Source of the DNA: Bacteroidales bacterium UBA6828
GTDB lineage: Bacteria > Bacteroidota > Bacteroidia > Bacteroidales > Paludibacteraceae
Direction: 5' to 3'
NCBI GenBank assembly: GCA_002452095.1
Contig: DKEG01000001.1
Location: 20,200-54,757 of the forward strand
Length of the DNA: 34,558 bases
The position numbers and the translations under genes are program-made. Positions 16,813-24,755 of the stretch are shown here, piece after piece (position 1 is the stretch's first letter; every line of letters starts with the position of its first letter). The notes beneath the pieces were generated by a model, which saw nothing but the letters and a program-made list of their open reading frames with translations, was not told where the DNA came from and made no database searches.

Positions 16813-17871
16813 GTGCATTGTACATTGTGCATTGATCTGCCCATATCGAAATCGATTGCCAATCGTCTGTTGATTTTGCAAGCCCTGCATGGAGACAGCC
16901 TTCTGCCTGTCTCCGCTACCAATACCCCTGACGATGTGCGCTTGTTGCATAACGCTCTTGCAAGAATTCCCCTCCTCGGAGGGGGCGAGGGGGTGTTTCT
17001 CAGAAACTGCGGTACGGCAATGCGTTTTTTGACCGCCTACTGTGCGCAACTGACGGGATGTGATGTAGTGCTTACGGGGACGGAACGTATGCAGCAACGC
17101 CCTATCGGTCAGTTGGTTGCAGCACTGCGGAAATTAGGGGCGGACATAGAATATATGGGCAAAGAGGGTTACCCGCCTTTGCATATCCGTGGCAAAAAAC
17201 TGCCCCGCAAAGCGGTGCATATTGAGAACCCCCAATCCACGCAGTTCGTCTCGGCACTGCTGCTGATCGGCATACCTGTAACAACGAATATCACCTCGCC
17301 CTACATAGAGATGACCCGCACACTATGCCATCAATTTACCCATTTACAAATTTACAAATCTACAAATTCTTCCATAGAATCCGACTGGTCTGCCGCTGCC
17401 TTTTGGTATGAATATATCGCCCTGCACGGAGGAACGTTGTCTTTGCGTGGGTTACAACGCAACTCCCTGCAAGGCGACAAGGTGGTGGCAGACTTTTTTA
17501 CCCGCTTCGGTGTACAAACCGTCTATCAACAGGACGGCATAATCATCTCGAAAGACAACACGGAATACGCATACGACACGAAAATCGCTTTCGATTTTAC
17601 CTATTGCCCCGATCTGTATCCCGCCGTGGCTATCACCTGCGAACAACTCGGTATCCGATTGGCTGCAACCGGCACGGACTCGCTCCGTATCAAGGAATCC
17701 GACCGTCTGCGAACCGTGGCGGAACACAGTGTCTGTGCTGACCACCGTATTGCGATGGCTCTTCTCGCAGCCGGTCTGCCTTGCGATGACACCGCTTGCA
17801 TCAACAAATCGTACCCCGATTTCTACCGACAACTATGCGCATTGAACGGATTGTCCCGCGCCGAGGCATAA
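16813..17871 (+). CDS. aroA: 3-phosphoshikimate 1-carboxyvinyltransferase (EPSP synthase), short and repeat-invaded
   Basis: EPSP synthase couples shikimate-3-phosphate and phosphoenolpyruvate. Recognised motifs: LPISKSIANR, NCGTAMRFLTA (usually NAGTA), STQFVSALLL, ESDWSAAAFWY, RIKESDRL and DHRIAMALLAAG. It is 352 residues, against about 410-430 usual; roughly 30 residues are missing between KESDR and DHRIA, and the N-terminal strand is absent. The GTG start and first residues (MHCTLCI) are made of a TTGTGCATTGTACATTG-type intergenic repeat. Residues 52-61 come from a C-rich/G-rich palindromic repeat (16966-16995) and 177-185 from a TTTACAAATTTACAAA repeat (17341-17369). All catalytic motifs remain, so activity is plausible but unproven. 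Confidence 0.85.
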   Translation: MHCTLCIDLPISKSIANRLLILQALHGDSLLPVSATNTPDDVRLLHNALARIPLLGGGEGVFLRNCGTAMRFLTAYCAQLTGCDVVLTGTERMQQRPIGQLVAALRKLGADIEYMGKEGYPPLHIRGKKLPRKAVHIENPQSTQFVSALLLIGIPVTTNITSPYIEMTRTLCHQFTHLQIYKSTNSSIESDWSAAAFWYEYIALHGGTLSLRGLQRNSLQGDKVVADFFTRFGVQTVYQQDGIIISKDNTEYAYDTKIAFDFTYCPDLYPAVAITCEQLGIRLAATGTDSLRIKESDRLRTVAEHSVCADHRIAMALLAAGLPCDDTACINKSYPDFYRQLCALNGLSRAEA

Positions 17872-18647
17872 ACGATGAGAACAAGGGCAAGAAACACGCC
17901 CTTTATCGCCTCATATCCGCCTCTACTGCCGACTATGTATGGCTGCAGGACGATGACATCGTTCCGCCCACTGCCACCGAAGAAGAAGCACTCTGCGCCA
18001 TCGGCGATGCGGATATGCTCATTCTGCCGCTGCGTATGGAGCCGGAGACAGCCAAGCCGTCTGTGTTGGAACGCTTGCAGATAGCGGAATACGCTGCTAT
18101 CCAGCAACTTACCCTCGAAACCGCCGCACGCGGGCATGCGGTGATGTGCAGCGGGGCAAATCTCATCGTGCGCCGCGAGCGTTGGATAGAGTCGTATGCC
18201 GACCTGCACCCCGACATACCGAGCGGCGACGATATGTTCCTCCTTGAGTCGTTCAAACGCCGCGGACTGAAAATCAAAACGCTTTCTCTAAACTCTAAAC
18301 ACTTAACCCTCAACTCCCTCACCGCCACCGTCCGACCGCAGACCTCGTGGCGGACATTCTTCCGCCAACGTATGCGCTGGGCAGGCAAGGCACCCGCTTA
18401 CACCGACCACGACATACTGCTTTGCGGTACGTGGGTGGCAGCAACGAATATCCTGCAGTTCCTCTGCCCGCCTGTGGTCTTGCTCAAGTTCCCGTTAGAC
18501 TACGCACTTATCTGCCGCCGCGATCCGTCGGTATCCTTGGGCATTGCGTTTCTGCTTGCCCTACTCTACCCCTGCTATATGCTCATCTGCCTTGTCGGTG
18601 GTATTGCGCACACTCACGCCACAAAAAAACGCCCAAAAACATGGTAA
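17835..18647 (+). CDS. family 2 glycosyltransferase lacking the usual N-terminus
   Basis: ATG 17835 opens a 270-residue product that overlaps the aroA 3' end by 37 bases. It starts at the position where GT2 enzymes have the N-x-GKK-x-AL helix, then QDDDIVPP (DxD), SGANLIVRRE, SGDDMFLLE, and the QRMRWAGK acceptor motif, followed by two C-terminal membrane helices. The first beta-alpha-beta unit that binds the nucleotide (about 70 residues) is missing, and no in-frame extension can supply it. Around 18284-18320 a CTCTAAACTCTAAAC-type repeat encodes LSLNSKHLTLNSL. It may be a pseudogene remnant, or depend on a partner. Confidence 0.7.
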   Translation: MRIERIVPRRGINDENKGKKHALYRLISASTADYVWLQDDDIVPPTATEEEALCAIGDADMLILPLRMEPETAKPSVLERLQIAEYAAIQQLTLETAARGHAVMCSGANLIVRRERWIESYADLHPDIPSGDDMFLLESFKRRGLKIKTLSLNSKHLTLNSLTATVRPQTSWRTFFRQRMRWAGKAPAYTDHDILLCGTWVAATNILQFLCPPVVLLKFPLDYALICRRDPSVSLGIAFLLALLYPCYMLICLVGGIAHTHATKKRPKTW

Positions 18648-18909
18648 TAAAAAAATATAAAACAAAACCAATAAAATCTTGTCCTGCGGCGCAACACGCG
18701 CCGCATTTATAATCGGACAGGCAGCACAAAGCACTTGGTGCCAACTCCTGGGTAAACACCGCAAAAAAAGTAATGTCGTTGCCGTCTCGTTGCCGTAAAT
18801 GGTATTATGAGGTATAGGAATTGTACTTTCCATATACTCTGGGAGAATATACTTTCAGATAACTTTTACCCATTACTTATATCTTTCTAAATTTGCACGG
18901 GACAAGGTC

Positions 18910-18940
18910 TTGCGTAAATGCAGAAAAAGCACTACCTTTG
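18910..18940 (+). promoter_or_regulatory. Bacteroidota promoter for a structured RNA
   Basis: TTG (18910-18912), a 20-base spacer and TACCTTTG (18933-18940). No open reading frame follows closely; the predicted transcript is the structured RNA ending at the terminator near 19173. The interval 18648-18909 shows no gene. Confidence 0.8.
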
Positions 18941-18946
18941 CACTCG

Positions 18947-19173
18947 ATACAGACCACCCGGCGGAAAGGAGTGCGCCGAAGGTCGCAGATGACATATCAC
19001 TCCTAACTTTAGCGTTTGCTATTGTTCTATTCGCATTGGAATGTGGAAGTTTCGAACAGCAGAATATGAGCAAGTCAGGCAAACGCCCGTGCTGTCTTGC
19101 GCGGGCGTGACTTGTATTCTGTAAGGCACCTTCCACAGCCGCAATGCGAGCAAGTTCCGCTCGCGTTTTTTTT
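18947..19173 (+). ncRNA. structured non-coding RNA, about 225 nt, 6S-like hairpin (candidate)
   Basis: The RNA starts about 7 bases after the -7 box. The 3' half is a long rod: GCATTG (19033-19038) with CAATGC (19142-19147), TGTGGAAG (19042-19049) with CTTCCACA (19130-19137), a roughly 10 by 8 base open bubble, then CAGAATA (19060-19066) with TATTCTG (19115-19121), CAAGTCA (19071-19077) with TGACTTG (19108-19114), and CGCCCG (19084-19089) with CGGGCG (19102-19107). A rod with a central bubble is the 6S RNA plan, which traps RNA polymerase. However, the 5' 85 bases form a separate GACC/GGTC-CGGCG/CGCCG hairpin, unlike classical 6S. RNA status is likely; 6S identity is tentative. Confidence 0.65.
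19146..19173 (+). terminator. Rho-independent terminator of the structured RNA
   Basis: GCGAGC (19146-19151) pairs with GCTCGC (19159-19164), followed by a G and eight T. Its first two bases overlap the end of the long rod of the RNA, so the two structures compete slightly. It separates the RNA from the restriction-modification genes at 19217. Confidence 0.9.
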
Positions 19174-19216
19174 GTGTGTATAGGTCAGTACCTGCGCTGT
19201 AAACAGCACCTGCATA

Positions 19217-21130
19217 ATGACTACCTACGAGAAACAGACCGACCGCATCATCGGCAACCTGCTCGACCGCGCCAACATCGCTTACACCGAGAACGGCAGC
19301 AACATCCTAGCCGTCAGCGAAGCCCTGCGCACCGCCTCCAAACGCGGCACGGGCAAGAAAGGTTTTCCCGAGTTTGTGGCACAAGTGGGCGATTTTATCA
19401 TCGTCATCGAGGACAAAGCCGACACCGACAAACACGCCAAGTTCCTGGACGACCGTCGCACCAACCTGCTGATGGACAACACCTCCATCACCGACTATGC
19501 CGTAAACGGTGCTGTCCACTACGGGCAGAAAATCGTTACGGGCAGTCCGTTCAAGAAAGTGTTTGCCTTCGGTTGCAGTGGCACAGAGCAGGGACGCATG
19601 AAGATACAGCCCGTCTATATCACCCCGGCGGGCTACCAAATCATCAAGCCGCAAGCCGATTTCTCCAAGTTTACGGCTACCAACATCGAGACTTTCTACC
19701 AAACGGAGGTACTCAACCACAAGACCGCTGAGCAAATAGAACTGGAAAATATCCTCAGCAGCGCACAGAAACTGCACGAAGACCTGCATACTTTCGGGTC
19801 GCTGAGCAACTTGGAGAAGCCCGTAGTGGTCTCCGCTATCCTGCTTGCCTTGCAGAACGAGGACTTCGACACCGAGCAACTGACAGGCGACAGCACCTGC
19901 ACCGACGGCGCAAAAATCTTCGCCGCCGTAGAGGAATACATGACCCGCGTACAAGTCTCGCCCGAGCAGAAGAAGTCGCAAGTGCTTGACCAGTTCCGCT
20001 TTATCGCCAACCGTCCGAACCTGTCCGCGATGAACAGTCGCTTGGGCAGAACGCCTCTGCGCTATTTCGCCGAATACCTTTATTCGCGTGTGCTGACGGC
20101 GTTCAACTACAACAGCGCCGAGGATGTGCTGGGGCGTTTCTATGGTGAGTTTATGAGTTACAGCGGTGGCGACGGGCAGTCGTTGGGTATCATTCTCACG
20201 CCCAAGCACATCACTACGCTATTCTGCGAACTGCTTGACCTCAAACCGACCGACAAGATACTCGACCCCTGCTGCGGTACGGGCGGTTTCCTCGTAGCGG
20301 CGATGCAACAGATGCTGGAGAAAGCAGGTACAGCGCAACAGCGCAACGACATACGCCGCAACCAACTGCACGGCATCGAGATGAACGAGGGGATGTTCTC
20401 TATCGCCACCACGAATATGATTCTCCGCGGAGACGGCAAAAGCAACCTCGTATGCAACGACTTCTTCCGGTTCAAGACAGAAGACCTGCGCCAAAAGCAT
20501 TTCACCATAGGTATGATGAACCCGCCGTACTCGCTGGCGAAAAGCAAAGACACTGCCCACCTGAGCGAACTGCATTTTATCAGCCATCTGCTTGATTCAT
20601 TAGACGACGATGCACGCTGCGCCGTCATTGTACCGCAATCCACTATGGTGGGAAAGACCAAAGAGGACAAGCGCGAAAAGGAATATATCCTGCTGCACCA
20701 CACATTGGAGGGCGTGATAACGCTCAATCCCCAAACGTTCTTCGGCGTGGGCGTCAATCCCGTGATTGCCGTCTTCCGTGCGCACCAACCGCACCCCGAG
20801 AACTTCTATGCCAAGTTTGTCAATTTCAAGGACGACGGCTATGAGGTGGCACCACATATAGGACTGCTACCCACCGCACGTGCCGCCGAGCGCAAACAAT
20901 TGCTGCTTGACTGTTGGCTGCGTAACCGACCCGCACATACCGATTTTATGGTGCGCTCAACAGTCCTGCCCGACGACGAATGGCTCCACTCGTTCTACTA
21001 TTTCAACGATACTATCCCCACCGATGCCGACTTTGAAAAGACCATGGCAGACTACCTCACCTTTGAGTTCAATATGATTACCCACGGTAGAGGGTATTTG
21101 TTTCAACCAGCAAACGACAGCGCACAATGA
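19217..21130 (+). CDS. BcgI-like restriction-methylation subunit (nuclease fused to N6-adenine methyltransferase)
   Basis: The 637-residue protein carries an N-terminal PD-(D/E)XK nuclease-like region (Glu52, Asp59, Glu65-Asp-Lys67 in GDFIIVIEDKAD), a helical HsdM-type linker, and an N6-adenine methyltransferase domain with DPCCGTGGF (351-359, AdoMet binding) and NPPY (436-439, catalysis). One polypeptide thus has cutting and methylating activity, with the specificity subunit encoded next. This is the plan of type IIB enzymes such as BcgI, whose RM subunit has, as I recall, the same size. No separate hsdR motor gene is present. The downstream gene overlaps by ATGA. Confidence 0.88.
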   Translation: MTTYEKQTDRIIGNLLDRANIAYTENGSNILAVSEALRTASKRGTGKKGFPEFVAQVGDFIIVIEDKADTDKHAKFLDDRRTNLLMDNTSITDYAVNGAVHYGQKIVTGSPFKKVFAFGCSGTEQGRMKIQPVYITPAGYQIIKPQADFSKFTATNIETFYQTEVLNHKTAEQIELENILSSAQKLHEDLHTFGSLSNLEKPVVVSAILLALQNEDFDTEQLTGDSTCTDGAKIFAAVEEYMTRVQVSPEQKKSQVLDQFRFIANRPNLSAMNSRLGRTPLRYFAEYLYSRVLTAFNYNSAEDVLGRFYGEFMSYSGGDGQSLGIILTPKHITTLFCELLDLKPTDKILDPCCGTGGFLVAAMQQMLEKAGTAQQRNDIRRNQLHGIEMNEGMFSIATTNMILRGDGKSNLVCNDFFRFKTEDLRQKHFTIGMMNPPYSLAKSKDTAHLSELHFISHLLDSLDDDARCAVIVPQSTMVGKTKEDKREKEYILLHHTLEGVITLNPQTFFGVGVNPVIAVFRAHQPHPENFYAKFVNFKDDGYEVAPHIGLLPTARAAERKQLLLDCWLRNRPAHTDFMVRSTVLPDDEWLHSFYYFNDTIPTDADFEKTMADYLTFEFNMITHGRGYLFQPANDSAQ

Positions 21131-22200
21131 AAACTTTACAGGAATGTAGTTGGAAAGAGTTTGCAATAGGGGATTTCTTTGATGTAACTCGACCCATTTC
21201 AAGAAAAGAAGATGATTACAAAGAAGGAAATGTACGATTTGTTGCATCTGGTGGTGTAAACAATGGTGTTACTAAATTTTGTCAGCCCAAAGAAAATGAA
21301 ATCCTTGACAAAGGGAATTGCATCACCGTTAGTCCAGTAGATGGAAGTTGTTATTATCAAGCAACAGATTTTCTCGGTCGTGGAGGAGCGGGGTCTTCAA
21401 TTATTCTTCTTTACCCCAAATGTTTTGTGTTGAATAATCTCAATGCTCTGTTTATCTCACAATGCATAAACAAAACGGCATCTTCAAAATATAGTTATGG
21501 TCTTATGGCTTCCATAGACCGTATAAAGAAAGATATAATCCTTTTCCCGGTTACTCCTGACGGTACACCCGACTGGCAGTTTATGGAGGATTATATGCGG
21601 GAGGTGGAAAAGAAACTCCTGTCGCAAGCATTGCCCATTCTACAAGAAAGAATAAGTAAATCTAAAAACATTTCGGGGGGGGTAAAAATAAATAAACAAA
21701 GTTGGAAAGAGTTTGCACTTAAAGATGTATTTGCAACAATCCAACGCGGAAAAAGACTAAAAACGGATGACCATATAGCGGGAGATATGCCTTATGTATC
21801 CTCTTCGGCGGTGGATAACGGGGTGGATAATTTTATTAGTAATACAGAAAATGTGCGTATGTTTGGCGATTGTCTCACATTGGCAAACAGTGGTAGTGTC
21901 AGTGCTACATTCTATCACCCTTATACCTTTGTAGCCAGTGACCACGTTACCAAACTACAATCTTCCACTATCAACAAATATGCATATCTGTTTATCGCAA
22001 CCATTGTCGCACGATTAGGCGAAAAGTATGGCTTTAATCGGGAAATAAACGACAGGCGTATCAGCCGTGAAACTATCCTTCTCCCTGCCACTCCTGCCGG
22101 CACACCCGACTACGACTTTATGGAAACCTATATGCGGGAGAGGGAAAATAGAGAATTGGAGGAATATATCAGCATTGCAGGGAAGAAAGGGATAGTATAA
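21127..22200 (+). CDS. specificity subunit with two target-recognition domains and a G8 tract
   Basis: This 357-residue protein is a duplicated HsdS/BcgI-B-type subunit. Each half begins with the same motif (WKEFAIGDFF from Trp9; WKEFALKDVF from Trp193) and ends with the same helix (TPDGTPDWQFMEDYMRE; TPAGTPDYDFMETYMRE), with diverged AT-rich recognition domains between. The ATG overlaps the upstream stop. Eight G (21675-21682) lie at the junction of the halves: seven G gives an immediate TAA, nine G gives TAA four codons after the tract, so either slip would leave a half-length, one-domain subunit. As read, the frame is open and full length. Confidence 0.9.
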   Translation: MKTLQECSWKEFAIGDFFDVTRPISRKEDDYKEGNVRFVASGGVNNGVTKFCQPKENEILDKGNCITVSPVDGSCYYQATDFLGRGGAGSSIILLYPKCFVLNNLNALFISQCINKTASSKYSYGLMASIDRIKKDIILFPVTPDGTPDWQFMEDYMREVEKKLLSQALPILQERISKSKNISGGVKINKQSWKEFALKDVFATIQRGKRLKTDDHIAGDMPYVSSSAVDNGVDNFISNTENVRMFGDCLTLANSGSVSATFYHPYTFVASDHVTKLQSSTINKYAYLFIATIVARLGEKYGFNREINDRRISRETILLPATPAGTPDYDFMETYMRERENRELEEYISIAGKKGIV

Positions 22201-22256
22201 GGAGAGGGCAGCCAAATAAGGTTGCCGCGGAGACGGTGCTTTTTTGAGGGAGATTT

Positions 22257-22285
22257 GCGGGCTTGGCAAGCCCGCAACGGAGACA
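22257..22285. repeat. palindromic intergenic repeat, copy 1
   Basis: GCGGGCTTG / CAAGCCCGC arms with one central base, followed by AACGGAGACA. A 25-of-29 match occurs at 30638-30666. Here it lies just after the specificity gene. Confidence 0.75.
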
Positions 22286-22310
22286 CTTTTATTCCCCATA
22301 TACCCAAAAT

Positions 22311-22346
22311 AAAAAAGGCTGTCTGCGATTGCCAGACAGCCTTTTT
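22311..22346. terminator. bidirectional terminator
   Basis: GGCTGTCTG (22317-22325) pairs with CAGACAGCC (22333-22341); A6 precedes and T5 follows, giving terminators on both strands for the convergent specificity and GT4 genes. Confidence 0.9.
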
Positions 22347-22358
22347 CGTATTTCAAAC

Positions 22359-23570
22359 TTATTCTCTCAGTTTTGCCAGGCGTTCGCGGAGACGTTTTAC
22401 ATCCTCTTCGAGGGCGTTGCGCCATGTGCGGCGGTCTTCCTCCGGGTCGTTGTCGGCAATGCCCTCGCGGAACATCTCCTCTGCGAGTTCGATAGAGTGC
22501 TCAATGCTGTATTTTTTACCCTCCTCGGCATACTGCGGCTCCATACGTTTGCGTTCCTCGGGGTTGTCGAGCCAGTAGTCGATGGTCTTGGCGAGGTCGT
22601 CGCTGTCGCCCGGGGCAAACAGACTGCGTTTATCGAGCGCGAACTGCGGCGTTGCCGAGCGGTCGGAATTGGCGATGACCGGCACGACACCCGTGGCAAA
22701 AGCCTCAATACACGAGATAGCCTCTATCTCGATGTCGGCAGCATGCACATAGAGGTCGGTCTGCGCCAGCATATTGATCAGTTCATCCTTAGTAAAGAAA
22801 CGGAAGATGGGCGGGTTCTTCAGGTCGGCACCCTGTTTCTCGAGGTCGCCGAGCAACGGTCCCTGCCCGGCAAACACCAACTGTATGCGGTCGGCATACT
22901 TACTTTTCTTGACGGCATCGATAATCACGTCCTGCCGTTTCTCCACCGACAAGCGCCCAATCATCATAATCACGATCTTTCCGGCAAACTCGAGGGATTT
23001 CTCCGCATCGCGACGGTATTTGAAATCGGGTTCCACGCCGTTGCTTATCACGTGCAGTTTGGCGGTGTAGCCGTTCTCTTTCAGTTGGTTGGCAATGAAA
23101 TGACTCGGGCAATGGATATGCTTGAAGTGGTTGTAGAAGACATCGCGGAATGTGTGATAGAGCGCCTTGTTGACCAGTGTAGCATCCTTCAGTCCGATAC
23201 TCGAGGTGATATTCTCGGGCTGCACGTGGAAAGCGGCGGTATGCGGAACACCGAGTTTCTGGCACACTTTCAGCCCCTCGATAGAGAGCGCAAAGGGCAT
23301 CATAAAATGCACTATATCCGCCCACGAAATAGCGTTTTCCAATACATCCACATCGGGTTTCCCGAATGCCATTCCTTGGGCTTTGATCAGGTTCTCGCCA
23401 ATGGGTGATTTCCATTCCGCAACCACATATTTGTCCTCAGAAGGAGCACCGGTAGAGATGACACGCACCTCATTGCCGTGCTCGCGCAGGTGGGTGGCAA
23501 AGCGTTTTGCCGAAATTGTTGTGCCGTTGTTGGCTGCATCGAACTGGTCGATGACAAGTAGAATCTTCAT
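22359..23570 (-). CDS. GT4-type glycosyltransferase (group 1)
   Basis: The 403-residue cytosolic protein has a GT-B fold. The N-terminal Rossmann half starts MKILLVIDQFDAANNGTT; the C-terminal half holds VIMMIGRLSVEKRQDVIIDA, the donor-site strand and the EAISCIEAFATGVVPVIAN motif with the E-x7-E pattern of the family. Such enzymes move sugars from nucleotide donors to lipids, glycans or glycerolipids; the substrate is not predictable here. The C-terminus is a charged helix (EEDVKRLRERLAKLRE). The gene is alone on its strand, diverging from the membrane protein gene at 23676. Confidence 0.9.
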   Translation of the reverse strand: MKILLVIDQFDAANNGTTISAKRFATHLREHGNEVRVISTGAPSEDKYVVAEWKSPIGENLIKAQGMAFGKPDVDVLENAISWADIVHFMMPFALSIEGLKVCQKLGVPHTAAFHVQPENITSSIGLKDATLVNKALYHTFRDVFYNHFKHIHCPSHFIANQLKENGYTAKLHVISNGVEPDFKYRRDAEKSLEFAGKIVIMMIGRLSVEKRQDVIIDAVKKSKYADRIQLVFAGQGPLLGDLEKQGADLKNPPIFRFFTKDELINMLAQTDLYVHAADIEIEAISCIEAFATGVVPVIANSDRSATPQFALDKRSLFAPGDSDDLAKTIDYWLDNPEERKRMEPQYAEEGKKYSIEHSIELAEEMFREGIADNDPEEDRRTWRNALEEDVKRLRERLAKLRE

Positions 23571-23675
23571 ATTCAGTATGGTATGTTAATTGTTAATTAT
23601 CACTTGTTTATTTCTTTGCGGTATAGTTTTTGCACACACAATGCTAACTGTTCATTTTTAATTGTTCATAAAACA

Positions 23676-24461
23676 ATGCTTTCTTCTCATCAACGTCTCA
23701 AACGGTTTTACATCGTCCTCTTTGTTCTCACAGTCATACTGGGTATCGCCAATGTTACCTATCTGCTTTTCCAACCCGAAACGACCCTAAAAGCCGTGCT
23801 ATTCTGCGGGTTGCAATATGTGGCAATGTTGCTTATCCTGACCGCACCGATTATTCTCAGGAAGCGCTTCCTGCTCAATGTGCCGCTGGTGCTGACCGTG
23901 GTCATTGCCGCATTTGCTTTCACGGCTATGGTGCTCGGCGACGGGCTTAATTTCTATGGACGCTATCCGTGGTGGGACTCGCTCCTCCATTTGCTCTCCG
24001 GCGGTATGCTCTCTTTCATCGGGCTATGGATAGTGCATATCCTGCTCTCCGACTCCGACCAAGTGGTATTCAGCAACAAGTATTTTCTGGCACTCTTTCT
24101 CCTGATGTTCTCGCTCTCGTGCGGTGCACTCTGGGAGATCTGCGAATACACATACGATGACCTTTTCGGCACTAACACGCAGCAGTTTATGGAAACCACG
24201 TCGGGTTCTATCTATACCGACCGAGACATTCCTCTCGTGGGGCACGAGGCACTGCGCGACACGATGACCGACCTCATCCTTGATTTTATCGGCGGTCTGA
24301 TAGTTGCCCTCTATGTGCTATTCCGCCACAATGCGTTTATGGAGAGGCACAATACCGACTCCGTTCTCGACTCGCCGTCTATCTTGGACGAGTTAGAGCA
24401 ACCCGCTCTTGCGGACGAAACCGGCAAGTCCGAGAAAGACGAACCGACAAAAACCACTTGA
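23676..24461 (+). CDS. multi-spanning membrane protein (YjdF/DUF2238-like)
   Basis: The 261-residue protein has about six membrane helices. Conserved polar signatures lie near helix ends: YPWWDSLLHLLSGG, CGALWEICEYTYDD and DTMTDLILDFIGG, which resemble the YjdF/DUF2238 membrane family. No transport or enzyme motif is visible. The C-terminal 35 residues are charged and soluble. ATG 23676 is preferred, as the in-frame 31-residue extension to 23583 is TTAATTGTTAATT-type intergenic repeat DNA. Confidence 0.75.
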   Translation: MLSSHQRLKRFYIVLFVLTVILGIANVTYLLFQPETTLKAVLFCGLQYVAMLLILTAPIILRKRFLLNVPLVLTVVIAAFAFTAMVLGDGLNFYGRYPWWDSLLHLLSGGMLSFIGLWIVHILLSDSDQVVFSNKYFLALFLLMFSLSCGALWEICEYTYDDLFGTNTQQFMETTSGSIYTDRDIPLVGHEALRDTMTDLILDFIGGLIVALYVLFRHNAFMERHNTDSVLDSPSILDELEQPALADETGKSEKDEPTKTT

Positions 24462-24489
24462 CAATCCGACAAGAATTATATACCCCAAA

Positions 24490-24520
24490 AAAATGGCACG
24501 CAAAATGCGTGCCATTTTTT
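24490..24520. terminator. Rho-independent terminator
   Basis: GGCACGCA (24495-24502) pairs with TGCGTGCC (24506-24513), with flanking AAAT/ATTTTTT. It ends the membrane protein transcript. Confidence 0.9.
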
Positions 24521-24582
24521 GTTTCCACATATTGTAAATCTATTCTGCGCTGTCCTATGCATAAAAAATGCATAAAGCATCT

Positions 24583-24650
24583 ATTACGTAGAAAAGACGG
24601 AGAAAGGACGTAGAAAGAATTGCACCTTACCGACAGGATAAGCCGCTTTT
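24583..24650. repeat. dispersed element with 11-bp core, copy B (3 units, inverted)
   Basis: Reverse complement of the element at 7911-7991. It has three 11-bp units (24586-24618) against four there, with conserved flanks GGATAAGCC and GAATTG. ATGCAT-rich DNA lies on both sides, as at copy A. It occupies the gap upstream of the queF promoter. Confidence 0.9.
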
Positions 24651-24723
24651 TATACAGATTATGCATTATTTATGCATCGTTATGCATAATTCCGGCAAAC
24701 CGTTATTGACCGCAGGAAGACCA

Positions 24724-24755
24724 TTTGCATATATCGGCAAAAAGCAGTAATTTTG
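24724..24755 (+). promoter_or_regulatory. Bacteroidota promoter for the queuosine operon
   Basis: TTTG (24724-24727), a 20-base spacer and TAATTTTG (24748-24755) precede queF by 86 bases. Confidence 0.85.

Noticed and set aside
14958..16922. 654-residue open frame antisense to the M49 peptidase gene
   Set aside because: It lies opposite a complete gene with catalytic motifs, has no family features and a Cys/His/Val-rich composition typical of reverse reading of GC-rich codons.
19217..22200. Classical type I restriction system
   Set aside because: No hsdR-type helicase gene is in the window, and the methyltransferase subunit carries its own nuclease-like region.
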